Source: an uncultured Muribaculaceae bacterium (GTDB lineage: Bacteria > Bacteroidota > Bacteroidia > Bacteroidales > Muribaculaceae). From it: DNA of 10,625 nucleotides. The stretch spans positions 1 through 10,625 of the forward strand of contig CAJUHX010000067.1 in NCBI GenBank assembly GCA_910586455.1. Reading direction: 5' to 3'. The notes under the pieces were generated by a model, which saw only the letters and a list, made by a program, of their open reading frames with translations, was not told the DNA's origin and did no database searches. The translations under genes and the position numbers were made by a program. Of the stretch, positions 1 through 6,724 are shown piece after piece. The stretch's first letter is position 1; each line of letters opens with the position of its first letter.

Positions 1-18
1 GACGCTCTTTTCACTCCA

Positions 19-26
19 CAAAGATA
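19..26 (-). promoter_or_regulatory. Possible -7 promoter element reading out of the left edge
   Basis: On the minus strand these bases read TATCTTTG, which fits the Bacteroidetes -7 consensus TAnnTTTG. I see no convincing TTTG-like -33 element 19-21 nt upstream of it. It would drive a gene leaving the window to the left, divergent from dnaN, but no start codon for such a gene is visible in the few bases available. This is a weak call resting on one short motif. Confidence 0.25.
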
Positions 27-77
27 GCCACGTCCTTAAATTTCTTAGAGGAAATGTACTAAAAATATCCATGCCCG

Positions 78-109
78 TTTCGCTATCTCCGTTTTTTTTC
101 GTACTTTTG
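78..109 (+). promoter_or_regulatory. Probable promoter of the dnaN-recN operon
   Basis: TACTTTTG at 102-109 matches the Bacteroidetes -7 consensus TAnnTTTG. A weak -33 element, TTTC at 78-81, lies 20 nt upstream, and a run of eight T fills much of the spacer. Transcription would start a few bases after 109, giving an A-rich leader of roughly 25 nt before the dnaN ATG at 141. No other promoter is evident in the tightly packed operon downstream, so this one may serve all five genes. Confidence 0.6.
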
Positions 110-140
110 TAGATTAGAAAACAAACTAACTGTATATAAG

Positions 141-1271
141 ATGAAATTCGTTGTACAAAGCAAAGCATTCTATAACGCGGCTTCAGCTGTAGGCAAGGTA
201 ATCAGCTCCAAGAACGCGCTGATTATCCTCGACAACTTCCTGCTTGAACTCAAGGCCGGCAAGCTCACCCTTACCGGCTCCGACACCGACTCCACCCTGT
301 CGGCAGGTATAGAACTGAGCGACTCGGAGGGCGAAGGCAAAATCTGTCTGTCGTCGCGTACTCTGTCGAACCTGCTCAAAGAGCTGCCCGACCAGGAAGT
401 GACCTTCAACATCAACGACTCGACCTTGGAGGTGGAAATAACCTATCCCGGCGGCACTTTCAACCTTGTGGGTATCAACGGCAACGAATTTCCGGAATAC
501 CGTGCCCCCGAGGACCAGGCCGAACCCGTAAAGATAGTGACCGAAGGCAAGCGCATCAGCAAGGCCTTCGACTACACCCTGTTCGCCGTGGCCACCGAGG
601 ACTTCCGCGCGCAGATGCAGGGCATATACTTCGATATCTTCGAGGACCACATCAACTTTGTGGCCACCGATACCCGCAAGCTTGTACGCTACACCGACAG
701 CAATATAAAGCCCGGAGTAAAGACCTCGTGCATAGTACCGCCGAAGGCCGCCTCGATTATCCGCAATGTATTCGGCTCCAGCGAAACCATGACCATGGAA
801 ATAGGCAGCCGCTCGGCAACCGTCAGCGACGGCCGGTTCACCTTCCGCTGCAGCTTTATGAACGGCAAGTATCCCGACTATAACCGTGTGATACCCAAAA
901 ACAACCCCCTGCATCTGGTCGCCGACCGCGTGGGCATGCTCAACCTGGTGCGCCGCGTTAGCATATTCGTCGACGCCGGATACGGCCTGATTAAATTCCG
1001 CTTCACCCCCGAGAAGATGCTGCTCAAGACCAGCGACTCGGGTATGTGTACTGCCGGACGCGACCAGATGGCCTGCTCGTTCAGCGGTCAGGAACTCACC
1101 ATAGGCTTCGGCTCAGAACATATCATATCAATACTCAACGCTCTGCCGGGCACCGATGTCAACGCCGACCTCAGCGACCCCGGACGCCCCGGCTTGTTCT
1201 TCCCTACCGAAAACGAGGAAGGCACCGACCTGATTATGCTGCTGATGCCTATGACCGTAAGCGAATTCTAA
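141..1271 (+). CDS. dnaN: DNA polymerase III subunit beta (sliding clamp)
   Basis: This encodes the replicative sliding clamp, a ring-shaped dimer that tethers DNA polymerase III to its template and serves as a docking platform for repair and replication proteins. The product is 376 residues, a normal length for bacterial clamps. Visible family marks are the N-terminal MKFVVQSKAF, ATDTRKL at residues 175-181 (equivalent to the ATDGHRL region of the E. coli clamp), GKYPDYNRVIP at 242-252, and the C-terminal LMPM at 368-371, which lines the protein-binding pocket. The ATG at 141 follows a recognisable promoter and an A-rich leader. It is the first gene of a probable five-gene operon, with the exonuclease gene 9 nt downstream. 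That neighbour fits a shared role in DNA synthesis. No dnaA or replication origin is visible next to it. Confidence 0.97.
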   Translation: MKFVVQSKAFYNAASAVGKVISSKNALIILDNFLLELKAGKLTLTGSDTDSTLSAGIELSDSEGEGKICLSSRTLSNLLKELPDQEVTFNINDSTLEVEITYPGGTFNLVGINGNEFPEYRAPEDQAEPVKIVTEGKRISKAFDYTLFAVATEDFRAQMQGIYFDIFEDHINFVATDTRKLVRYTDSNIKPGVKTSCIVPPKAASIIRNVFGSSETMTMEIGSRSATVSDGRFTFRCSFMNGKYPDYNRVIPKNNPLHLVADRVGMLNLVRRVSIFVDAGYGLIKFRFTPEKMLLKTSDSGMCTAGRDQMACSFSGQELTIGFGSEHIISILNALPGTDVNADLSDPGRPGLFFPTENEEGTDLIMLLMPMTVSEF

Positions 1272-1280
1272 AAAATAGAA

Positions 1281-2057
1281 ATGAAACTGAAACTCGAACG
1301 TCCGGTGGTTTTCTTTGACCTGGAAACCACCGGTACCAATATTCTCAACGACCGCATAGTGGAGCTATCGGCAGTGAAACTGATGCCCGACGGCAACCGA
1401 ATAATAAAGACCGTGCGTGTCAACCCCACAATACACATCCCCGAAGATGCCTCTGCCGTACACCATATCTACGACGAAGATGTAGCCGACAAACCAACTT
1501 TTGCGGCCTACTCCAAGTCGATAGCGCAGTTCTTCTCGGGCTGCGACATTGCCGGTTTCAACAGCAACCGTTTCGATGTTCCCCTGCTCGACCAGGAATT
1601 CGAACGCGCCGGCATCGACTTTGATTTCGAAGGTGTACGCTTTATCGATGTCCAGACCATTTTCCACAAAAAGGAGCCACGCACCCTGGTGGCAGCCTAC
1701 AAGTTCTACTGCGACAAAGACCTTGAGGAAGCCCACAGCGCCAGCGCCGACACCATGGCTACCGTAGAGGTGCTTCTGGCCCAGATGGAGCGCTACACCG
1801 ACCTGCCCGAAGACATCGACTCACTGAGCGAATTTGCCAGCAACAATCGCCAGGTGGACTTCTGCGGACGGTTGATTTATGATGACCAGAACCGCGAAGT
1901 GATAAACTTCGGCAAATACAAAGGCCGTCTGGCCGAAGAGGTGCTGCGCCAGGACCCCGGCTATCTGGCCTGGATAATGAAAGGCGACTTCACCAAAAAC
2001 ACCAAAGATTGTTTCACACGTATACGTAAACGGCTAAATGAGCGCACTCGCAGGTAA
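1281..2057 (+). CDS. DEDDh-family 3'-5' exonuclease (DnaQ/epsilon-like) with C-terminal FGKYKG domain
   Basis: This is a predicted 3'-5' DNA exonuclease of the DnaQ (DEDDh) superfamily, probably acting in proofreading or repair. The acidic catalytic residues are visible: D13 and E15 in FFDLETTG, D99 in NRFDVPLL, and H152 with D157 in HSASAD. The exonuclease domain covers roughly residues 8-170. After a linker, residues about 208-236 carry NFGKYKGRLAEEV and DPGYLAWIMKGDF. This resembles the small DUF3820-type domain often found at the end of Bacteroidetes exonucleases of this kind. The length is 258 residues. The gene starts 9 nt after dnaN, and its last 20 nt overlap the start of coaBC. Placement next to the clamp gene suggests it works at the replisome, but the sequence does not show whether it is the main proofreading subunit or an accessory nuclease. 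Confidence 0.88.
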   Translation: MKLKLERPVVFFDLETTGTNILNDRIVELSAVKLMPDGNRIIKTVRVNPTIHIPEDASAVHHIYDEDVADKPTFAAYSKSIAQFFSGCDIAGFNSNRFDVPLLDQEFERAGIDFDFEGVRFIDVQTIFHKKEPRTLVAAYKFYCDKDLEEAHSASADTMATVEVLLAQMERYTDLPEDIDSLSEFASNNRQVDFCGRLIYDDQNREVINFGKYKGRLAEEVLRQDPGYLAWIMKGDFTKNTKDCFTRIRKRLNERTRR

Positions 2058-3246
2058 ACATATAATACTGGGCATCACCGGAGGCATCGCGGCATATAAG
2101 TCGGCGGTGCTGCTGCGCCTGCTTATCAAGGCGGGCGCCGAGGTTCAGGTGGTAATCACGCCCAACGGCAAGCAGTTCATAACTCCGGTAACACTGTCGG
2201 CCCTCAGCGGCAAACCGGTGATATCGGAATTTTTCACCGCCAACACCGGCGAATGGCACTCGCACGTCGATCTGGGACTATGGGCCGATGCCATGGTCAT
2301 AGCCCCGGCCACAGCATCGTCGATAGGCAAAATGGCTAATGGCGTGGCCGACAACATGCTCATAACCACCTATCTCTCGTCAAAATGCCCTGTGTTTGTG
2401 GCTCCGGCTATGGACCTCGACATGATGGCCCATCCATCCACCACCCGCAATCTGGAGCTGCTGCGCAGCTACGACAATCACATAATTGAGCCCGCTGAAG
2501 GCGAGCTGGCAAGCCACCTGGTGGGCAAAGGACGCATGGAAGAGCCCGAGAAGATAGCCGAGGTACTCGAAGCATACTTCGCCTGCCCGCAGCCACTTAA
2601 AGGGCTCAAGGCCATGGTTACAGCCGGGCCTACCTACGAACGCATCGACCCGGTGCGCTTCATCGGCAACTTCTCAACCGGCAAGATGGGCTACGCCATA
2701 GCCGAATCGTTGCGACGCCAAGGCGCCGATGTGGTGCTGGTAAGCGGCCCCACCGCCCTGCCCGACCCCGCCGGCATACGCACCGTGCGAGTAGAATCGG
2801 CCTGCCAGATGCTTGAAGCATGCCGCAACGAATTTGACAGCAGCGATATAGCAGTTTGGACAGCTGCCGTGGCCGACTATGCCCCCGCACACCCGGCCGA
2901 CAGCAAAATCAAGCGCGAGAAAGCGCAGTTCGACAGCATCGACCTGGTGATGAACCCCGACATCGCAGCCACTTTCGGAAAATGCCGGCGCGACGGCCAG
3001 ACTCTGGTTGGCTTCGCACTCGAAACCGACCACGGCCCGGAAAACGCAGCCCGAAAGCTAAAGGCCAAGAACCTCGACATTGTGGTGCTGAACTCGCTCA
3101 GCGACCCCGGAGCCGGATTCGGAACCGACACAAACAAAATCACCATCTTCGACCACCTCGGCCACTCGGCTGTATTCGGCCTGAAATCCAAAGCTGAGGT
3201 CGCAGACGACATAGTGAACTACATAGCAGAATACCGAAATAAGTAA
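2038..3246 (+). CDS. coaBC: Bifunctional phosphopantothenoylcysteine decarboxylase / phosphopantothenate-cysteine ligase
   Basis: This enzyme makes 4'-phosphopantetheine for coenzyme A. The CoaB half joins cysteine to 4'-phosphopantothenate using CTP, and the CoaC half, a flavoprotein, decarboxylates the product. The CoaC domain, residues about 5-180, shows GITGGIAAYK at 12-21, the catalytic His76 in SHVDLG, and PAMDLDMM at 123-130. The CoaB domain, about 188-400, shows AGPTYERIDPVRFIGNFSTG at 196-215, SKIKREK around 289-295 and NPDI at 306-309. At 402 residues it is full length. Two positions differ from the E. coli enzyme: Asp126 replaces the Asn of PAMN, and Ser159 sits where E. coli has the redox-active Cys158 (here GELASH). 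I believe both are usual in Bacteroidetes. The ATG at 2038 is favoured because the family N-terminus begins almost at once, although it overlaps the exonuclease gene by 20 nt. Confidence 0.96.
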   Translation: MSALAGKHIILGITGGIAAYKSAVLLRLLIKAGAEVQVVITPNGKQFITPVTLSALSGKPVISEFFTANTGEWHSHVDLGLWADAMVIAPATASSIGKMANGVADNMLITTYLSSKCPVFVAPAMDLDMMAHPSTTRNLELLRSYDNHIIEPAEGELASHLVGKGRMEEPEKIAEVLEAYFACPQPLKGLKAMVTAGPTYERIDPVRFIGNFSTGKMGYAIAESLRRQGADVVLVSGPTALPDPAGIRTVRVESACQMLEACRNEFDSSDIAVWTAAVADYAPAHPADSKIKREKAQFDSIDLVMNPDIAATFGKCRRDGQTLVGFALETDHGPENAARKLKAKNLDIVVLNSLSDPGAGFGTDTNKITIFDHLGHSAVFGLKSKAEVADDIVNYIAEYRNK

Positions 3247-3250
3247 ATAA

Positions 3251-4180
3251 GTGAAAACCTCTCTCATCATCCGTCGTGGTATCGCGGCAGCCGTATTCGG
3301 CTGCGCCCTGACATGCGTCGCTCCGGCGCACGCCCAGGAGCTGAACTGCACTGTGGAAGTAAACTCCAGCCAGGTTTCAGGCACGAACAAATCGATGTTC
3401 GAAACCCTGCAGTCGGCCATAAACGACTACATGAACACCACCGTGTTTACTAACTCGCAGTTCGCGGCGAACGAAAAAATCGAATGTCGCCTGTTTTTCA
3501 CCATCAAGGAAGTCGACAACGACAAACTCATCGGCGACCTTCAGGTGCAAAGCACGCGCCCCGTGTACAACACCAACTACACCACCACCCTCATCAACTT
3601 CAAGGACAGCAAGATTGAATTCCAGTATCAGGAAGGCGAACCGCTGATTTTCAATATCCAGAGCATGGAGAGTCAGCTCACGGCCATACTCAACTTCTAC
3701 GCCTACCTGATTCTGGCAGTAGACTTCGACAGTTTCTCTCCCAAGGGCGGCGAGCCATACTTCGACAGGCTCAAAATCATAGTACAGCAGGCTCAGTCGT
3801 CGGGCGAAAGCGGCTGGAAAGCCTTCGAAGACACCAAGAACCGCTCGGCGGTACTTAGTTCGTACACCGAGCCGGCAACCTCCGGAATCCGCGAGCTGAC
3901 ATACGACTACCATCGCAAAGGCCTCGACGAAATGAGCCTGAGCCCCGACAAAGGCCGCAAGGTAATCACCGAGTCGCTGGACAAGCTCGCCGCGATATTC
4001 AATGCCGCTCCTATGTCGGTGGCTTTGTCGATGTTCAAGGACGCCAAGCTCGACGAACTGGTGAACATCTACTCCAAAGCCCCGCAGGACGAGCGTCAGA
4101 AAGCCTACGACATACTTCAGCCGATATACCCCACCGAAAACCAGCGGCTGGAACAAATACGCAAAGGAAGCGAACAATGA
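3251..4180 (+). CDS. Secreted DUF4835 / PorD-like protein
   Basis: The product is a 309-residue exported protein of the Bacteroidetes DUF4835 family, which is often annotated as the type IX secretion protein PorD. It has a clear signal peptide: basic MKTSLIIRR, a hydrophobic stretch, then AHA at 26-28 with probable cleavage before Q29. The mature protein begins QELNC, typical of this family. Other family-like stretches are FETLQSAINDYMN at 50-62, QVQSTRPVYN, EGEPLIFN, FDSFSPKGGEPYFD and ELTYDYHRKGLDEM. It should act in the periplasm or at the outer membrane. The start is GTG at 3251, since no in-frame ATG lies close enough to preserve the signal peptide. It begins 4 nt after coaBC and overlaps recN by four bases (ATGA), so it is co-transcribed with DNA-metabolism genes. 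Its role in an organism without visible type IX genes here is unclear. Confidence 0.88.
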   Translation: MKTSLIIRRGIAAAVFGCALTCVAPAHAQELNCTVEVNSSQVSGTNKSMFETLQSAINDYMNTTVFTNSQFAANEKIECRLFFTIKEVDNDKLIGDLQVQSTRPVYNTNYTTTLINFKDSKIEFQYQEGEPLIFNIQSMESQLTAILNFYAYLILAVDFDSFSPKGGEPYFDRLKIIVQQAQSSGESGWKAFEDTKNRSAVLSSYTEPATSGIRELTYDYHRKGLDEMSLSPDKGRKVITESLDKLAAIFNAAPMSVALSMFKDAKLDELVNIYSKAPQDERQKAYDILQPIYPTENQRLEQIRKGSEQ

Positions 4181-5841
4181 TTCAGACCCTCCACATAAGC
4201 AACTACGCGCTGATTACGCGCCTCGACATCACTTTCCACCCGGGATTCAACATCATCACCGGCGAAACAGGTGCCGGCAAATCGATAATACTCGGCGCTC
4301 TGGGCCTGCTGCTGGGCGGTCGTGCCGACATGAAAGCGGTGCGCGACCCTGAACGCAAATCGATAATTGAGGCCATATTCAGCATCGAAGGCTTCGACGC
4401 GCTACGGGCCCTACTGCACCGGAACGACATCGACGGAGCCGACGACCCGCAGTGCATACTCCGCCGCGAACTCACCCCATCGGGCCGCTCGCGCGCCTTC
4501 ATCAACGACACTCCGGTAAATCTGACCCTGCTGCGCGATGCCGCCATACAGCTCGTGGACATACACTCACAGCACCAGAACTTGCTTATTGCTGACCGCG
4601 AATATCAACTTGGCATAATCGACTCGCTGGCCGACAACTCCGACCTGCGCCAACGCTACCGTGAGGCATACGGAGCCTATAAGGTGGCTCTGCGCGAATT
4701 TTCACAGACTCGCGACATGCTCAACGGCAACCGCGAGGCCACGCAGCTGTGGCAATTCCAGCTCGAACAGCTGCAACAGGCACAGCTGCAGCCCGGCGAA
4801 CAGGCCGACCTCGAAGCCGAACGCGAACTTCTGACCAACGTAGGCGACATAAAGGAAAACATAGTCGAGGCCCTCGACTCGCTTTCGTACAGCAACGACA
4901 ACGTTCTCAGCGCTCTGTCCTACGCCGTGTCGCGCTGTCGCGCAGCAGCACCGCACATCGAAGGCGGCGACGCTCTGGTAGAGCGCCTTGAGTCGGCCCG
5001 CATCGAAATACAGGACATCACCGAAAGCCTCGAAGCCAACAACGGCGGTCTGCATGCCGACCCAGACCGCCTCATCGAAGTGGAAGACCGCCTTAACCGC
5101 CTCTATTCGTTACAGAGCAGCTACCGCTGCGACACCGTGGAGCAGCTTATTGCGCTGCGCGACGACCTGGCGGCACGTCTGGAGGCCATTGACAATTCCG
5201 ACGAAGTGCTGCACGAGCTCGAAAACAAGGCGAGGCGTGCAAAAAAGGAAGCCATGCTGCTGGCACAGGAATTATCGAACTCTCGCCGCAGTCATGCCGC
5301 CCTGTTCGCGGCACGCCTCAAAGAGCGCGCCACGCCCATGGGAATGCAGAATCTGCGCTGCGAAATAAGCATGAGCACCGGCAAACTCACCCCCGACGGC
5401 ATCGACGTAGTTGAGTTTCTGTTCGCCTTCAACAAAAATCAGACCCTGCGCCCCGTGGCAGGTACAGCCTCGGGCGGCGAAATAAGCCGCCTGATGCTCT
5501 CCATCAAGTCGATTACCGCCGAGAGCATGCACCTGCCCACCATAATATTCGACGAGGTCGACACCGGAGTGTCGGGCGAGGTAGCCACACGCATGGCCGA
5601 TATGATGAAAGACATATCGGGCAACATACAGGTGATTACCATTACCCACCTGCCCGCCGTAGCCGCCCGCGGCGACGTACAGTTCAAAGTCTACAAACAG
5701 GACGACGAGGACTCCACATTTACCAGCATACGCCGTCTGGGCGATGCCGAGCGAATCGAGGAAATCGCCGCCATGATAAGCGGCGACAACGCCGACGAGG
5801 CCGCCCGCGTGACTGCCGCCAAGCTTTTAGGCTTCAAATAG
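4177..5841 (+). CDS. recN: DNA repair ATPase RecN
   Basis: RecN is an SMC-like cytoplasmic ATPase that helps repair DNA double-strand breaks by recombination. The 554-residue protein has the expected layout. The Walker A motif GETGAGKS is at 29-36, followed by the family motif VDIHSQHQNLLI. A long charged, helical central region rich in Glu, Arg and Leu is consistent with a coiled coil. The C-terminal head has the ABC signature ASGGEISRLMLS at about 431-442, Walker B TIIFDEVDTGVSG from 455, and the H-loop ITHLPAVAARGD from 489. The start ATG overlaps the stop of the preceding gene as ATGA, indicating translational coupling. It is the last gene of the operon, with a strong stem-loop starting 11 nt after its stop. 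I see no missing catalytic residue. Confidence 0.97.
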   Translation: MIQTLHISNYALITRLDITFHPGFNIITGETGAGKSIILGALGLLLGGRADMKAVRDPERKSIIEAIFSIEGFDALRALLHRNDIDGADDPQCILRRELTPSGRSRAFINDTPVNLTLLRDAAIQLVDIHSQHQNLLIADREYQLGIIDSLADNSDLRQRYREAYGAYKVALREFSQTRDMLNGNREATQLWQFQLEQLQQAQLQPGEQADLEAERELLTNVGDIKENIVEALDSLSYSNDNVLSALSYAVSRCRAAAPHIEGGDALVERLESARIEIQDITESLEANNGGLHADPDRLIEVEDRLNRLYSLQSSYRCDTVEQLIALRDDLAARLEAIDNSDEVLHELENKARRAKKEAMLLAQELSNSRRSHAALFAARLKERATPMGMQNLRCEISMSTGKLTPDGIDVVEFLFAFNKNQTLRPVAGTASGGEISRLMLSIKSITAESMHLPTIIFDEVDTGVSGEVATRMADMMKDISGNIQVITITHLPAVAARGDVQFKVYKQDDEDSTFTSIRRLGDAERIEEIAAMISGDNADEAARVTAAKLLGFK

Positions 5842-5851
5842 AGTAATTTTA

Positions 5852-5908
5852 TTGCACCACTTGTATAGAAGAATAATCCCCATGCAAGTGGTGCAACATA
5901 TTATTTTT
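5852..5908 (+). terminator. Stem-loop terminator between convergent genes
   Basis: TTGCACCACTTG at 5852-5863 is perfectly complementary to CAAGTGGTGCAA at 5885-5896. The pairing can extend inward by three more pairs, one of them G-U, to a 15-pair stem with a 15-nt loop. An A/T-rich stretch containing five T (5904-5908) follows on the plus strand, so it can end the recN operon. On the minus strand the bases after the stem are not T-rich, so termination of the opposing gene is less certain. The stem begins 10 nt after the recN stop and ends 4 nt before the stop of the gene on the other strand. Confidence 0.7.
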
Positions 5909-6384
5909 CCATTATGATATTCCCTAATAACTTTACAGCGGGCAAATACTTCTCCGGAGTTATGAAATGTGCAAAGCGAGGAGTATCATTATCTTCAATT
6001 TTGATTCTATAGTTTACTATACCGGTAACACTATTGGCATTGACGTACATATCGAACATCCTTGAAAACAACCTGCTTCTATATTCTTGAGGTGTAAGTT
6101 CAGTATGATGGCGAGCGACATCAATCAAATCATCGCAATAGAAACACAATACAGCGGTATCATTTTCATCCATAAATCTAAAAAGCACATCGCATATCGC
6201 TTTCAGTGTTTTTTACACCAACGGTACCTTCTCCCGAAATACTGACTAATGTCACATCATAAAAAACAAGCGTCAGCGTGAGCGGGTCATCAGTGAACGC
6301 TTGCATATTTTCGGTATCATAATACGAAAGGGCGACCCTTACCAGATCGCCCTTTTCGTTTTGTATATCAAAAGATATGTCCAT
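5901..6384 (-). pseudogene. DUF6169-like protein gene, apparently frameshifted
   Basis: Two short overlapping frames lie here: 68 codons at 6384-6178 and a second frame ending at 5901. The second would need a GTG start at 6188 or an ATG at 6173. Deleting one A from the coding-strand run of six A (plus-strand T, 6209-6214) fuses them into a single 160-residue protein. In the fusion, GEGTVGVK (51-58) continues as TLKAICDVLFRFMD (59-72), CFYCDD (80-85) and RSRLFSRMFDMY (102-113). This alternation (helix with TI/I..F, then a strand ending in CD, then R.RLF..MF) resembles, from memory, the Bacteroidetes family DUF6169, whose function is unknown. The start lies 1 nt after the 44-codon gene upstream, in a shared operon. 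The alternatives are two separate overlapping genes or a sequencing error in the homopolymer. Confidence 0.6.
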
Positions 6385-6385
6385 A

Positions 6386-6520
6386 TTACACTTTTACTGT
6401 AAAGACACATTCTTTTTTCTTCATCAGCTTTTCGACCTGCTGACGTTTCTTTTCTCTCAGGGAATCAAAGACTTGAATCATCCTTTGAGATGGCTTGTTA
6501 ATCGTGATGGTTCGAGTCAT
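6386..6520 (-). CDS. Small basic protein of unknown function (44 residues)
   Basis: The frame begins at ATG 6520 and ends TAA at 6386. Its start lies a short way downstream of a near-consensus promoter, and its stop is 1 nt before the ATG of the next gene (TAATATG), so the two are probably translationally coupled. The protein begins MTRTITINKPSQRMIQVFD and continues with a Lys/Arg-rich helical segment (REKKRQQVEKLMKKK), ending FTVKV. A short strand followed by helices is loosely like a ribbon-helix-helix DNA-binding protein, the type often found as an antitoxin, but no family is recognised and this is a guess. The promoter and coupling argue that it is a real gene despite its length. Confidence 0.6.
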   Translation of the reverse strand: MTRTITINKPSQRMIQVFDSLREKKRQQVEKLMKKKECVFTVKV

Positions 6521-6555
6521 ATCTGTTAGTTTTAATGTTTGTTGATTGATTGTCG

Positions 6556-6586
6556 CAAAGTTACGATTTTTCTCTATAGTCGCAAA
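6556..6586 (-). promoter_or_regulatory. Near-consensus Bacteroidetes promoter of the small two-gene operon
   Basis: Read on the minus strand, TTTG (6586-6583) is followed by exactly 19 nt and then TAACTTTG (6563-6556). This matches the TTTG / TAnnTTTG consensus of the primary Bacteroidetes sigma factor at every defined position. Transcription should start around 6550, giving an A-rich leader of about 30 nt before the ATG at 6520. It is the best promoter match in the window, which suggests strong or tightly repressed expression of the two short genes after it. Confidence 0.8.
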
Positions 6587-6614
6587 CTTTTGTATTAGAA
6601 ATTCTCTATTTTTT

Positions 6615-6636
6615 ATTTAAGGAACATTTAAGGAAC
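6615..6636. repeat. Two tandem copies of an 11-bp repeat
   Basis: ATTTAAGGAAC occurs twice head to tail (6615-6625 and 6626-6636), followed by two bases of a third copy. The period is close to one DNA helical turn. It lies about 29-50 bp upstream of the -33 element of the small operon (minus strand). That is a position where a regulator could bind two adjacent sites on the same DNA face, though it may equally be chance in AT-rich DNA. The rest of the 204-bp gap at 6521-6724 holds the promoter above and nothing else I can name. Confidence 0.5.
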
Positions 6637-6724
6637 ATCTATAATACCCGATATGTTCATATTAAATATCAGTTCAAATTTTAATACACTCTCAACAAAT
6701 AGTTTTGCCTGGAACGAGTATTTC

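Noticed and set aside
183..914. Long open frame on the strand opposite dnaN, and similar ones opposite coaBC, the DUF4835 gene and menC
   Set aside because: They lie entirely against confidently identified genes, have low-complexity composition typical of GC-rich antisense frames, and have no recognisable domain or start context.
5849..5899. A 16-codon frame on the minus strand after a third TAATATG junction
   Set aside because: It consists almost wholly of the terminator stem-loop sequence, so it is better explained by that structure.
6208..6214. A AAA AAC slippery heptamer in the frameshifted gene, as a programmed -1 frameshift site
   Set aside because: The in-frame match to the heptamer is real, but a -1 shift reaches TGA one codon later (CAC TGA). 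The downstream frame needs +1, so this classic mechanism does not explain the two frames.
6653..6664. Palindrome ATATG-TT-CATAT as a terminator for the lipoprotein operon
   Set aside because: The stem is five A/T-rich pairs with a 2-nt loop and no T-run follows; it would be unstable and is likely chance in AT-rich DNA.
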